Assembly: GCA_905221605.1 (NCBI GenBank)
Contig: CAJNDS010001057.1
Span: 389,528 to 434,527, forward strand
DNA: 45,000 bases
Origin: Symbiodinium natans
Lineage: Eukaryota; Sar; Dinophyceae; Suessiales; Symbiodiniaceae
Reading direction: 5' to 3'
The notes beneath the pieces are model-generated. The model searched no databases. It had not been told where the DNA came from and saw only the letters and a list, made by a program, of their open reading frames with translations. Below, piece after piece: positions 1 to 11,183 of this stretch (position 1 is the stretch's first letter; every line of letters begins with the position of its first letter). The position numbers and the translations under genes are program-made.

Positions 1-2948
1 AGACTGGAAATAAGCCGATTCCCGGAGGCAATATTGCAACTACCATCATTATTCAAAATACACCCCAGCATACTTGTTAGATATTTAATTTACTTCATGG
101 GGGCCCGGAAGATATAACTAGTATCATGAAGCAACCCTTTTTTATCCGCCGAACATAAGTATAGTACTTGTAGTCTAGTTGGCCACCTTGGGAATGTACT
201 GGGGGAAATACGCTGATTTGTTTAAAGTACTTGACATTCATTCGTATTTATACAGCCGCGACACGATAACCGTCATTAACAAGCTCTCATAAGAGAAGCA
301 AGGAGTTGGCAAGGCTCTGCAGGGGGTGTTGAATTTGTTGATTTATGTATACATTGCTCTCTTATTTCCAGCGGCTCCCTCGCAAATCACAGCCCTCAAA
401 CAGAATCGTAGAAACACTCAGCGGTTCAGAGCCTGTGAGGGATGGTAGCACACTGTGCCAAGATGTTTCCCCCCATAACCAATGAAGTGCTCCAGCTCGG
501 CAGCTGCAGACTTGGATGCGCAGCACAAAAAGGGACAAGCATGGGCACAAGCGCGGTACTTACCCTGGTCCACACGGGAAATCCCGAAAACATATGAAAA
601 CACGCTTCAAAAGCCCCACTCTGATCCCTGAGACTGCAAGCTGGCAACCATCGCTTTGGAGCTTGGCTTGACAGGCAGCCTGCATCTGCGACATGTGTGT
701 CCATGCCGGAAGAGTGAAGATTATAACATGGAAGCGCCTGCGCGACTCAGCGCAGATCCACAAATTGTCTCACATTGGACTCCATGGCGCTCCCGTAACA
801 CAGCCCTAGGGGAAGCAAGATAGCATCGGCGAATCGGGCTGTTGGCAAAGGATGCACTCCCGTCACATTGCATGGAAGGACGTGTGCTCGCTCGAAGCGA
901 ACAAAGGACCAAAGCACTGCAAATTCAGCTTGGCACGAGCCACCCAGTCACCCCCACTCTCACTTCACCCTTTTTGTCCGGGTCATTGCATGCAGAATGC
1001 TGAAACTCAGGGCTCGTCAGGCAGCTGAGGCTTTCCTTCGAAAACAAAGTCGAGGCATTGAAAAGGCAAACGTGGTGTCCGCATAACGCTTCAAGCAACT
1101 ACCACATCCGTTTTGAATTTGGAGTAGCTCCTGAAGCTAGGGTGCTCACACACACACACAAAAAACTACAATGATAAAGATTCCCCAGACCAAAGCTTTC
1201 TCTTTGTACCACTCCTCGGGTGGAAGGACCCCTACTATGTGGAGACGGTCGTTTTCGTCAACTTATGGTGGTGGTGGAGGGCCAGGCCTATACAGACCTT
1301 TTCTGCCATTGCCAGTATTGCCAGTGTTGCTAGTGTTGCTAGTGTTGCTAGTACCTTCTGGCTGCCGCTCGCGGGGGCGCGCGGCCGCCCATTCTGACAA
1401 ACGCACCAGACCTTGTATTCCTACGCATTGCTCGCCGGGTTTGCCAGCCAAGGGGTTCCCTCGTATCCTTCTCGATGCGAGGCATGCATGATCTTGCAAT
1501 CTAACACTCCGACCGGCACCGGATGCATTCGCAGCGGTATACGACACTGGCTCTACACAGCAAGTCGTGAAAACGATCGCCGCTAGGCCAAGGGCCGAAA
1601 AGCTTCAACATGTTTCGTGACGATGTTTTCATTGTAATCGGCTTTGCTATGTTTGTAATCAAGGGATCGGCACTCTCTGGTCACGCCCTTGCTTCGAAAA
1701 CGTGCTTCCTGATTGAATAAGGCTCTCTGTTTCGTGATGTACCAGCGCTGATATGGCCTCAAACTGTGGCCCAGGCCTTGATCGAACTTGCTCCTCGCAG
1801 CCTTCGCAACGGCACATCTGTCATGCGCATCGTGAGGCCGAATTCCAATTTACAGCCCCATCCAGCGGCATGATTTCTAACCAGTTTCTGACACAGCTCA
1901 ACCTGTCCGGGAGCGATGAAGCTGTCTTGAGGACTTCCCAGAAAAGCTGCCGCCTTGTGTGGCAGGAGACAAGTCTGAGACAAGCTACACACATCTGTAC
2001 ACCACACCAAGCGGCCAAGCCGTAAGCAAACCGTGATGCCCTCACCGGCCCCTTCACACTTGAGCCCGACCCGCTCTCAACACTCGGCCCCTGGCATCGC
2101 CGCTGCTGTCCAGCGTCCAGAAACTCGTGCAATTAGCCAAGGCCTGCAGACTCCGGTTAAGTCGGGCATCACATGGCATCACCCTTCTTTTGAAAGACAA
2201 ATGGTGCGTGCATGTTGGTGACATCTGTTGTGCTGAGCATTGGCTGAGCTGCTGGCAGATGTGAGTCCACAGCCTGCACACGTCTGGATATGTCTGGAGA
2301 CCGCTGCTTCACATGTTCTGCACCCGTTGGTACATGTTGGGGACTCCCAGTGTTAGCCGAATTGTATCTGCCAGGACGCACAACCCTGGTGACGAGTCAC
2401 GGCTTCTGTTTTTCCGTGAGAATACCATGCACCTGAGGATGTACTGTATACGCTGAATCTGAACATCAGACCAGCACCTCAGTTCGACGGATTTTGACAG
2501 TGAAACAGCCTCATCCGAGGTTGAGTGACGTTGAGGTGCACGGAACATCCAGCGCGACCACGGTTTTACAGCAGGAGCTCGCAAAAATAATTGTAACCAA
2601 TTTGTGCTGTCACTCAATTCCGTTCACAAGCAATGGTTCAATCATACTCGACGACATGCAAAAGACAACCGACGATGTTCAACAATACTCAGAATTCAAT
2701 GATATTCAATGACATTCCATGATATTCAAAGGGTATTCAATAATGTGGTCTCAATGTGGTCTCGTGATGAGTGAAAGGTGAAACACAATGGAAGCCCCAG
2801 CATGGCTGGACTCAGCTAAAAGATGTCGATGTATGGACGTTGAAGACTGTTCGTTGGAAATCAAACCATATGAAACCATATGAAACCAGAAGAAACCATT
2901 TAGCCCTATTACTAAGACTTTCAGATCCTTTCAGCTTGTCGCCCGATT
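1..2948. other. Stretch without a recognised gene
   Basis: I see no exon, RNA gene or mobile element that I can support here. Local features are a CA run near 1149-1160, short imperfect repeats around TGATATTCAA (about 2674-2740), and a repeated ATATGAAACC motif (about 2865-2900). The open frames are short, overlap on both strands and show no recognisable domain. The stretch lies just downstream of the minus-strand stop codon at 2949, so it probably holds the 3' untranslated region and the intergenic DNA of that gene. Confidence 0.5.
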
Positions 2949-3007
2949 TCAGAGGTCTTCTCCATCAGACTCTGGATCAAAGTCATCCTCGTACTCCTCC
3001 TGAAAGG
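2949..3007 (-). CDS. Terminal exon, acidic C-terminus
   Basis: The exon follows an acceptor ending GCACAG and reads an acidic tail, FQEEYEDDFDPESDGEDL, to TGA (2949-2951). The preceding intron (3008-3069) is 62 nt and GT-AG. The phase fits the exon at 3070-3183: one base there plus CC here makes an alanine codon. The tail is rich in Asp and Glu, as expected of a disordered cytosolic end. Assignment to the DHHC gene rests on strand and order only. Confidence 0.6.
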
Positions 3008-3069
3008 CTGTGCTGCGCGCGTGCTGAACGTCGTCACAGCACTGCAGAAGGCCTCCACGTCGAGAGCAC

Positions 3070-3183
3070 CTTGCATGTGCACAACGTGCACAGGCTCATT
3101 GACTCCACGAATCAGCTGCCCAATACATGTGGCATGCTGTAGCGGCTGTAGCGCCTGATCTCCCAGCGTTTTCTGGATCAAAC
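3070..3183 (-). CDS. Penultimate exon of the acidic-tail chain
   Basis: The exon is 114 nt, with acceptor CATGTCAG and donor GTGCTC. It begins LIQKTLGDQALQPLQHAT and ends near VHVVHMQ. The phase matches on both sides: the G left by the exon at 4871-4930 completes GGT here, and the last G completes GCC in the terminal exon. No domain was recognised. A longer reading straight through the donor is open for about 30 more codons, so intron retention cannot be excluded. The acidic terminus supports the spliced form. Confidence 0.58.
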
Positions 3184-4493
3184 CTGACATGATGACACAG
3201 ACTCTGCGCACGCGGAAAGCATCTGAGGCGTCTTACTCACTGGCCTGGTGCTTGCATTGCTGACTGAGGGCGATGACCTGCTGGCACATGTTGGCACTCA
3301 GTCCCTCTTGAAGCCGCAACAGCGCTGGCGACCCCCTGAGGCGCATGCCCATCTTGCTTGCCTCACATGGTTACTGCTGTTTGCGTGGGACTCACACTCC
3401 ATGCTCTATCCTGAAAGAGTACAATGAACTAGAAAAACTCGACTCAGGATCTCAGGCAGCCCTGTCATTGGATCAGGAATGCACTTGTGATCACTTGTGT
3501 CACCAAAAACTGTCGGACAAGCACGCGTCAAGCTCGGCACGCATGACCGGTGAAAAGACTATACAAGTTGGCGCTGCAGGAGCCGAGCATCCAGGGTCTA
3601 AGGGTCTAGATTGTTCCGGGGCTTCAGGCCAAGAAGAGTCGAGGGGTTTCGCCTGCGAAGTACAGAGCCCGACGTTTGCTACAAGGTGCGTTGCACGAGT
3701 GGCAGCAAAAGCCTCTTCTCGCATCTTCGCTCTGACAAGCATCCATGCCGCAGCTTCACAACGATATGGACGGATCGAGCTCAGGCTTAACTGTCTCCAG
3801 GCTCGGCGGAGATGACCCACCAATGGCTTTCGGTCGAGCCCAGCCTCCCGTTGCATCGCAACGCCAAGGTTGCTCGGATGCGCTCGGCATCCAGTTCAAA
3901 GTTTGCTGGGAGCTCGCCTTTTGAAGCGACATGTCAAGCTCCAATTCTGCGACGTCTCCATGCCGCGACAGGAGGGCTGAGCTGCACACAGCTGCACACT
4001 AATTATTGGCAGAGTTCCGTAGAGTTCCACAATGCTCCACATCGCCTCTCCTTCATCCTTCCTCAGCCCTCCTCATCCCTCCTCATCCAACACCCCGCAG
4101 CTTGTGTGGGAGGGCTCTTTCTTGCCATAAATATCTCTCTTGCATCCTCTTGCGGGGTTTGTGTGGGACTCTGGCAGACAATTGCACACATATGTGCATC
4201 ATACATCTAATTGCTTGCATGGGACAACCCTGTGGAGGGGCCAGGTCAAGCTAAAACGGCAGCGACAAGTAGCGGGATCATGCAGACTGCAAGAGCCCGC
4301 ACTTCACGCATACCACCGCTGACAAACACAACCCACGAAGCTCGACTTTTCTGCTCCACGGCGCTGCGCGCCCGGTCACTTAATGTCACTGACATGCGCA
4401 ATGTGCTCGCACCTGCTGCTGAGCAATTTACACAGTGGAAGCATACATGCAAGCTCGCGAGAGTGCGATAGCACGCGCGCGCGTGCTGGCAAC

Positions 4494-4731
4494 AGACAGG
4501 CAGGCAGGCAAGCAAGCAAGCAAGCCAGCCAGCACGCATGCGACAGCATGCGAGCAAGCTTGTGGTCAAGCAAGCACGCAGGCATGGGCATGTGCAGATC
4601 TTGTGTGAGCGTGGGAGTGTGAATGTGTGATACTGTGTGCTACTGTGTGATGATGTGTGATAAAGTGTGATGATGTGTGATAATGTGTGATAATGTGTGA
4701 TAATGTGTGACAATGTGTGCTAATGTGTGAC
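4494..4731. repeat. Tetranucleotide and 10-bp tandem repeats (intronic)
   Basis: Positions 4494-4545 hold CAGG/CAAG/CCAG tetranucleotide repeats. Positions 4621-4731 hold about eleven imperfect copies of a 10-bp unit close to ATAATGTGTG. Both arrays lie in the intron between the exons at 3183 and 4871. Confidence 0.85.
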
Positions 4732-4870
4732 ACAAAGCTTGCGCGCGTCGACAAATGATGCACCCAGAGCAACACTAAGCTCGAAAAGAAAACTAGGGCC
4801 TCAATACGGCTACTCCGGCCAAGCTTGTGCGCTTTCGTGATGCCGAGAAAAGACACTCGTGCCAGTGCAC

Positions 4871-4930
4871 CTTGCAAGAACTCATTGATGGCATCATAGT
4901 CAGGTTCTAAAGGAGGTCCATCATCGTCTC
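4871..4930 (-). CDS. Exon encoding an acidic/proline-rich segment
   Basis: This is a 60-nt exon with a good acceptor (TTTCACAG) and donor (AAG then GTGCAC). It reads DDDGPPLEPDYDAINEFLQ and needs one base from the preceding exon. The exon at 5308-5384 ends in phase 0, so at least one more exon should lie between 4931 and 5307. I could not define it. The segment is probably a cytosolic tail after the catalytic membrane domain. Confidence 0.55.
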
Positions 4931-5307
4931 CTGTGAAAGATCGCTGCCAGAGTACGACTTGCAAAAGTCGAGTATGAGTCGTACGGTAAGCAAGATGAAG
5001 ACCTGCATCATCAAGATCGCAGTCTAGGAACGCATTCAGGATGCCAGTGGCCTCGGTGGCTTGGCAGAAAAGACCTTTCCGGGTACCCTTTCTCGCAAAA
5101 AAAGGGGCCATAAGCGGCCATAAGGGGCCATGAGCAAAAGCTTTGGTCTCCAACAGTGGGCGTGCCAATGAAGTGCTTGGATGCCTTCCCCGAAACACAG
5201 AGAGCCATGAATCTGATCGTGCGCGCCCTGCCTCCGACTTGGCACCCGAGTTTCGGGGTGTAGATATGTCAAATTCGGCCTCCAATCATGTCATGTTCCC
5301 AGCTTAC

Positions 5308-5384
5308 CGAATCGCAGCTGTCCATGTTGAACAAGCAGAAGAAAATGCCTTTGGAAAATCTGTTACCAGAGGTGGCGGTCTCAG
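5308..5384 (-). CDS. DHHC gene exon, NPF-like segment after the TTxE motif
   Basis: This is a 77-nt exon with acceptor CCAAG and a strong donor GTAAGC. It reads ETATSGNRFSKGIFFCLFNM and onward. DHHC enzymes usually have, soon after TTxE, a segment of the form N-P-F-x-x-G-x-x-x-N-x-x-x-F. NRFSKGIFFCLFNM fits this with Arg in place of Pro and Cys in place of the second Asn. The G left by the exon at 6244-6330 plus CT here makes an in-frame Ala codon, which supports the join. An alternative acceptor a few bases upstream (TTGAAG) would give another phase. Confidence 0.7.
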
Positions 5385-5493
5385 CTTGGACCTTCAAGTG
5401 GGACCGCTTGTGGCACCATGCACACAGCAGAACATTTAGGCCGTTTAGATCTAGGTCCCTAGTGTCGTGTCCACGACGCCTGCAAACCAGGAG

Positions 5494-5577
5494 ACAGAAC
5501 ACACAGAACACACAGAACACACAGAACACACAGAACACACAGAACACACAGAACACACAGAACACACAGAACACACG
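5494..5577. repeat. 9-bp tandem repeat (ACACAGAAC)n in an intron
   Basis: About nine near-perfect copies of ACACAGAAC are present. The unit is a multiple of three, so open frames of FCV and HTE type cross it on both strands. These are by-products of the repeat and not genes. Confidence 0.93.
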
Positions 5578-6243
5578 AACACCGTCTCATGCACTCAAAC
5601 CGTTGCACTTTCCCTTGCCTGTGAAAGGCTGAATCTGCATCTGCGCAAACATCGGAGGTGTTCATGCCGCCGCAGCTTTTGGCTTCGACCTAAGTTGCCG
5701 ATGCGTAACCATGTACAGCGCTGAAACATAAAAACAATTGCGGATCCTTCTGCCCAGCCATTCCAGCTCTATTGAACTGTTTCAGGGAACTCGACGCAGC
5801 CGAGGCGCGCAGCAAAAAGTTCCACCCACGCCACATGAATTCTGAACATGTACATATGTTTGAGCAAACCAGCAGATGCAGCACGTTACAGACTTCCGCC
5901 GGCATTGCTTTCTTCTGGTTGATTCTGCAAAAGCTTGCTATTCATGCGTCTTCCTGTGCCAAAAAGAAGTTTGCACTGAGACGGCCATCTCTGCAGAACC
6001 AGAACATCACATGAAAATTCGTGTCAGCTGCATTGGAACCTTGGAGGAACCAGAAGCGCCCTCGAGTCCTGGCAATCACTATGCAGTCGCATGAACGTAA
6101 CAAGTCATCAGTTTGCCTTGACTGAGAAAATGACAAGAAGTGCATCGTTTGGCAGTTGCAGCCGGAGGGCTTTGGAAAGCGTCGTCCCACATGATTGGGT
6201 CTAACCAAAACCTGCAAAAGCAGCTGCGGCACGAAGTACTCGC

Positions 6244-6330
6244 CTGAATGCGAAGGTCTCGTTAAGGACACTGCTTCATAAGTAGTCACATTCACGATCA
6301 TGTACGCCGTGTGTCTGGCGACCAGGGCAC
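6244..6330 (-). CDS. DHHC gene exon with the TTxE motif
   Basis: This 87-nt exon reads ARHTAYMIVNVTTYEAVSL and then TRPSHS. TTYE is the TTxE motif that follows the last membrane segment in nearly all DHHC acyltransferases. In solved family structures its Thr contacts the catalytic His. The acceptor is TCCTGGAG. The donor is GCGAGT, a GC-type splice site in an otherwise good context (CAG before it). The exon starts with two bases completing a codon from an unresolved upstream exon that should carry the rest of the second post-DHHC membrane segment. Confidence 0.82.
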
Positions 6331-6953
6331 CTCCAGGAAGAGACCGGCATCCAAGAGCTCTCACTCCACAAGCACCAGTTTACATATGACAGATTATGAT
6401 AACATATTTCATAGTATGCAAGAGGGGGCGCACCAACGAAGACCACCCAAAGTACGTCAAACCTGGTGCTCGGAAGCGTTTCGACACCGTGCAACCAGAT
6501 CCACGCAGGCTGAGGAGCCAGCAAAGCTGTTATCAGAACAATGATTGGTTGTAGCTCGGGTCCAAGGGACCTGTCCCGATGCGTCTCACACTCCAGCTGC
6601 TCCGAAACCGTCTGCCGATGTGCCCCAATACAAACTTGTTCAAAGGTGTGTACCCGCTTGTCAGGGCTTGCAGAAGCTCACCGAAGGAACCTTTGCTCGA
6701 TGGCACTGTCGTGGAATGTCACACATGAATGCAATGTGTGGCTGAAGTTTGCGCAATTTCCGAGAAATCTGGTGTGACTTTACCACTTCACCCTAAACCC
6801 TGTATTGTGAGCACTTTGCTGTGCAAAGTCATCTCCAAGCTCCCAGCCCCGCGAAATCTCTGGAAACACGGTGTCAAAAGCATACCTGCCGATCTTGAAG
6901 ACTTTGGATACCGTTTGGGCTGGAAAGGAATTTTCTGCGGAGCACAGAAAAAC

Positions 6954-7023
6954 CGTATTGTAGAAGTAGAGGATGGTCGCAAAAAGTACCAGAACGAAGC
7001 AGTAAAACGACCTCACCGTGCAG
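6954..7023 (-). CDS. DHHC gene exon, membrane segment after the DHHC core
   Basis: The reading RSFYCFVLVLFATILYFYNT is a clear transmembrane segment. It lies where DHHC enzymes have one, right after the cysteine-rich domain. Its left edge is uncertain: the DHHC exon and this exon share a 9-bp direct repeat, CTGCACGGT (7131-7139 and 7015-7023 as complements), and joining at the repeat keeps the frame. An acceptor GTGAG at 7009-7013 is the other option. The donor is probably GTTTTT near 6953. Confidence 0.65.
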
Positions 7024-7130
7024 GAACATGGCGCAGCACTCAAGAACATGATGCGTCTTGAGGGCCTCTGATTGCCCAAGCCAACACCTCGTTCTTGCAG
7101 CTCATGAAAAGCAGACGCAAGTCGTCATCA

Positions 7131-7266
7131 ACCGTGCAGTCTTCATGTCTGGTGAGGTCCAGGCAATTGTCTATCCAGGGACAATGATGGTCCATTCTAT
7201 CAACACATCGCCCGCAGTCCTTGCTCAATGCAGTGATGCGCGGTCTGAGAGTCTGAGAGGCGAAAC
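7131..7266 (-). CDS. DHHC gene exon, catalytic cysteine-rich core
   Basis: The exon reads CGRCVDRMDHHCPWIDNC, the DHHC motif with its flanking zinc-binding cysteines. The cysteine of DHHC carries the acyl intermediate. LDLTRH follows and aligns with the usual VGLGNH. The acceptor is CAACCAG. The two bases GT at the start join the G left by the exon at 7375-7442, in frame. Upstream of CGRC the in-frame residues are TLRPRITALSKD. The RP and S-K-D positions fit the family, but the expected C-x2-C and the H-C pair of the first zinc site are absent. A +1 frame reads AHHC at that point. So either this copy has lost zinc site 1, or a small frameshift or misjudged boundary is present. Confidence 0.85.
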
Positions 7267-7374
7267 CTGGTTGATGTTGGCGAAGAGGAATTGAAAAACC
7301 GATCGGGATCAGATCTCATGTGAGCCTGATATTGAACCCTTGAGTTCCTACATCAGGTACTGTAGAGACTGTAC

Positions 7375-7442
7375 CTCTGAGGTTCTCTGCCATGGTGGAG
7401 TCTCTGATTTCGTGCTCCAAGTTGACTTGACCGAAGGCTCCC
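7375..7442 (-). CDS. DHHC gene exon just before the catalytic core
   Basis: This 68-nt exon has acceptor ATTGCAG and donor GTACAG. It reads GAFGQVNLEHEIRDSTMAEN, then LR. It lies where family members have a short cytosolic linker, often with a LAE-like helix, leading into the cysteine-rich domain. Its trailing G joins the DHHC exon in frame. The intron between them is 108 nt. Confidence 0.65.
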
Positions 7443-8813
7443 CTGCAATCCAGCGCCTTTCCCCTCTCGCACATGCTGGCACGATGTTTGGTGCCGATGC
7501 TTCTCAGTTTGAGTCATTTCGAATCCGTTTGCCTGCGAACGCTCCTTTAATCCAAGATGTGTCCAAATGTTGGTAGGTCACAATGATTCCACAGAACATG
7601 GGGCTCCTTGGTGATCCCTCAGTGATCTCTCTTCTGCATTGCATATTCCGTCTCCCATACAAGTTGAGCGTTGCTTTCTGAAGAAGGAATGTCGCAGTAG
7701 CTGCAGCTTCTCGTAGGATCGCCTGTGACGACCGACTTGCTGTAAAACAACGTTTTGTCCAGGATAAGTAAACAAGATTGGTAATAGTTAAGTGTGACTA
7801 TCTTGAAAACCGCCTCGCTTATTTCATCTGTTGTGGTATTGAAGCCATATTGGGTTCTCCGGGGGCGCTTTCCATTTCATACCCAAGCTTTCAAGCACGT
7901 CCTTGCAGTGATGCGAGCGCATTTTACGTCTCGCACGGCAGATGACACACACCTGCCAAGCGTGAAGCAATGCGCACCGAATGCGCAGAATCCGCCTGGC
8001 CATTTCCTCTCGCATGCCTGCTTGAAGTCACCCTTCTCCACTAAAGTCAAGTACTCGCCGCACCTGCAGTGAAACTTGTGTTTTTTGGCTACATCGGGGC
8101 TTGTGTCAAGTCACCCGTGCGCGAGGAGATGTTCCACCCGAGCCCGGCCCAAGCTTTCGCCTTGCATGAAACCGCCAGAGGCAATGTAATGGCAATGTAC
8201 AGTTGCGGGGCTTTTGGCTGTGTTGGCCATGCACTCCCACCTGTGACGCGTTCACGCTCGTGCAGAGTAACGGTTGCGCGATCCAGCTGGGCCTGCATGG
8301 TGGTGCCCCATCCGACATGCTTCAATGCTTGACCGCAGTTCGATGCCACTTTGACACCCCCACCCTCTCCCTTATGCAATGTCGTGCAACTTCATGCCCG
8401 TCCTGCCGGGACGTGCTACCATCATTGAAGCCTGCGACGATAGAACAACCACAACTCACAGCCCAAACGCCGGATTCAGGAAACATGGGCCTGAGGCTAT
8501 GAGCGGCCTTAGGAGGAGAGCTCCATAACATGAAGCCAACCATATTATGCTATATGTTGCTAGCGGCGGAATCCGAGACCGCAGCTGCAATTCACCCAAG
8601 GCCGGGCTTCTAGGGTCTCGATCACCCAGACCACAGCCTGACACAAGGGAAATTTCATTCAAATTGGTGCAAAGCCCTTCTGTTCTCCATTCAGCTGTCC
8701 AAACTTGATCTCATTTCATCTCTTTTGGAGCCAGCCACAGCCATGCAACGCTACAGCACTACGCGTCCTTCTTCCAGTCGCTTCCGTGCTTCTCGCAAAA
8801 GTTGTCGCTGATA

Positions 8814-8844
8814 GTTGTACCTTCAGGCACCACGGCTCCATCAC
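8814..8844 (-). CDS. Possible small exon with a DPG-like motif
   Basis: The reading LTGDGAVVPE lies between an acceptor (GACATGCAG) and a donor (GTACAA). It resembles the TDPGxVP segment that precedes the cysteine-rich domain in DHHC proteins, with Gly-Asp in place of Asp-Pro. Its end phase does not match the exon at 7375-7442, so another exon would be needed. The call is weak, and the surrounding frame is open for about 75 codons. Confidence 0.25.
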
Positions 8845-9059
8845 CAGTCAGCTGCATGTCGCGCATGCCCAAAAACACAAGCCGTACGAACTTTGTACCG
8901 GAAATGACAACAATTTTCCCCCAAGACTGTACGGAAAAAACGGTCTTTTTCCTGTTGCAAAGGACTTGCTTAAACGACGGCGTCAACGCTATCCACGTCC
9001 ATCAGAACCCGAAACTGATTTCCGTGTGGCAAGTCACATAGCAAATTTTGCTGTATATT

Positions 9060-9560
9060 GATCGAGACGGGTTTAACGAAGCATGAAGCATGTATACGCG
9101 TTACAAATCCTGATCGTCTGTATGGAAGTCATGTGGGCTCGCTCGAAGATTCGCCGGCTTCCTGCAAGCAGACCCCCCCCCCCCCCCCCCCCTGTGGGAC
9201 CCCCTTCCATCGCTTGGAGGAGCTGCAAACCGATGCCGTGGGGGGTCCCGCCTGTCGGTGGCTCCTACAGAGGGGGCGCTCCAAAAAAGACGATTTTGCG
9301 TTTTTGGGCCTGGGAACCCGGACCCCCTGTGGGAGACTCCTGGAACTTTTCCTGAAACCCCCTTTTTGGGCCGGCCCGGCTACACTGAAACAAACGCGCT
9401 TTTCCCGTGGACTGTGCAGAGAAGAAACCGCTGCTCCCGTTGCCAAGGACTTGTTTTGAACGACTGCTTCAAGCATCAAACACCAAAACTCCATGGTTTC
9501 AGCAAACATTTGCAAACGACGGTGTGTATGTGCATCTTTTTGATATCCGTGCAAGCCTTC
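9060..9560. repeat. Interspersed repeat copy with C18-type run
   Basis: A segment containing a long C run (about 9174-9192), then TGTGGGACCCC, GAGCTGCAAACCGATGCCGT and GGCTCCTACA, recurs in the same order at about 13069-13240. A nearby piece around TGCAAAGGACTTG (8955-8990) recurs at about 9440. This is diverged interspersed repeat DNA in an intron. I recognised no coding capacity. Confidence 0.7.
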
Positions 9561-9589
9561 TCCTAATCCTTCATGTCAACCCTTAAATC

Positions 9590-9960
9590 TGCTTGGGGTC
9601 TGCACGGGCATAATGCAAGCTCACCCGAAGCTGGAAACTCTAAAGATTGATTGCAATGGACATCCAAAACTTTAGACTTGTGTATAAGGTAAAGTTTGGA
9701 TGTTAAACTAGACGGTCCCAGGTTAGAGTTCAAAGTTCAGCGGTTCAAGTTTCACGGCGTGGAGTTCAAGTTTGGGGCTTAGGATCTAAGGTTGAGAGGT
9801 CGGGGTTTAGCGTTTTGGGTTAACATAGAGAGTCTGAAGTCAAAGGTTAAAGCTTAGCATCTAAGGTTGGGTTTGGGTTTGGTCGAAGGTTCGAGATGTA
9901 GGTTCAAGGCTCAGTAAGAAATCTAGCTGATGTGAACAGACGCCTCGTCTTATTCATTTT
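9590..9960. repeat. Degenerate GGTTTAGGG-like intronic DNA
   Basis: The stretch is full of GGTT, TTAGG, GGGTTTGG and TTCAAG pieces, such as GGTTGGGTTTGGGTTTGG at about 9864-9882. It looks like decayed telomere-type (TTTAGGG) repeat, though no clean array remains. Confidence 0.4.
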
Positions 9961-10534
9961 TACGTTTCAACTTTGAACAAGCTGGAAACTCCAACTTGGA
10001 ACAATGCCACAACAACGATTCTCGATGCTAATTAAGAAAAGTTAGTGCAAAAACACGGTAAACCTAAGCTATCTAGCTACCATGTCATGTCCATAGTTGA
10101 TTAACGCGTACTTCTCCTAGCGACTTTCTCTCTGTTGAGACTGTTCTCGGAGGCTTGGGGGGCAGAGTGGCCGTTCCAGGAAGTGTCCGGGAACCGTCCA
10201 AGACCCAAGGGCTGGAAACATGGAAAAACAAACGCACCGAGCTTGTTTCCTCTTTGTGGCACTTTAGTATTGGAACCCATTGAGATTTCGGCCAGCCCGC
10301 TGTTGCTCTGACTCACAGGTTTGACGCATGTTATAGATTGAAGCCATAGTGTTTATTATCATTCTCAGCATCTTCGGGCACTTGTTTTGCTCCAGCTCCA
10401 ACTTCATGACTTCCGGCGCCTCTCCGTCACCTGCTTTGTGGACCAATTCGCTGCTTAGATGCGATATCGAAACGAGCCAGCCTGTTAGAGTCAGTTCCTG
10501 CAGCACACTGTCGCAGTGAGCCTTCCACAACAAC

Positions 10535-10623
10535 CATGTAGCCGGCAGCCAAGAAAATTATTGGATGCAACATCAGGAGCAGGAACCATCTGCGACTCGA
10601 TGGGTTGATCGGCATCGAATGTC
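10535..10623 (-). CDS. DHHC gene exon, membrane segment before the core
   Basis: The reading RRWFLLLMLHPIIFLAAGYM then VVV is a transmembrane segment preceded by basic residues. The acceptor is CAACTCAG. The donor is unclear (GTTGTTG near 10534 is one choice). Order on the strand puts it between the ankyrin repeats and the DHHC core, where AKR1/ZDHHC17-type enzymes have several membrane segments. Its phase does not fit directly to the exon at 11096-11183. Downstream, an open reading with EVMKLELEQNKCPKMLRMII (about 10340-10420) may be a further exon. Confidence 0.55.
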
Positions 10624-11095
10624 CTGAGTTGTCCATACTGAGTTCACAGAAGACGACATCTGCTGAATGAACCTGGAGTGAACTCTTAATTCATGGACGC
10701 TGCGACTTCACACAGCATCAGGAAATCACCCAGGATGCAAGCCTTGCCGGGTCATTGCCAAGTAGGTGATGCTGGGAGTGTATAGTCCGTGGCCTGCATG
10801 TCAGCATTCACAGGATGCAAGGCATTCAAAGTAGCTTGCTTGGCCTGCGAGCCAGGTGGCATTCCAATGTTGTCTGACCCGTGTCATGCCATGTATCTGA
10901 GAACAAGGCTGAAGCCAGCCAGGGTCCGAGAAGCAGCACTGGTCAGAGGTGTCACCACCACATGTGAACCAGTAAACTCAGCAAACAGTGATGATTCACG
11001 TTGCTTGAGGCACAAAGTCCAGCCAACCTGCACCCACAGAAGCAGCGACCTTGCAAGAAAAGTCGAGAAAGTCTAATTGCCGTGTCGCTTTTCAC

Positions 11096-11183
11096 CTGCA
11101 AGTTGTCGCCAATTTGTAAGAGCAAGACAATCCCATCAGCATCGACCAGGTCATCACAGCATCCGGATTTCTGGCCGCAATTC
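11096..11183 (-). CDS. Probable exon with a hydrophobic segment
   Basis: This 88-nt exon has acceptor TCTTGCAG and donor GTGAAA. It reads ARNPDAVMTWSMLMGLSCSY and KLATTC, and could be an early membrane segment of the DHHC gene. A second open frame over the same bases (SGCCDDLVDADGIVLLLQIG) is less membrane-like, so the frame is not certain. Confidence 0.45.

Noticed and set aside
4566-5285. Minus-strand open frame of 239 codons
   Set aside because: It runs through the 10-bp TGTG repeat (His/Thr/Ser runs) and crosses a well-supported 60-nt exon at 4871-4930, which is the better explanation.
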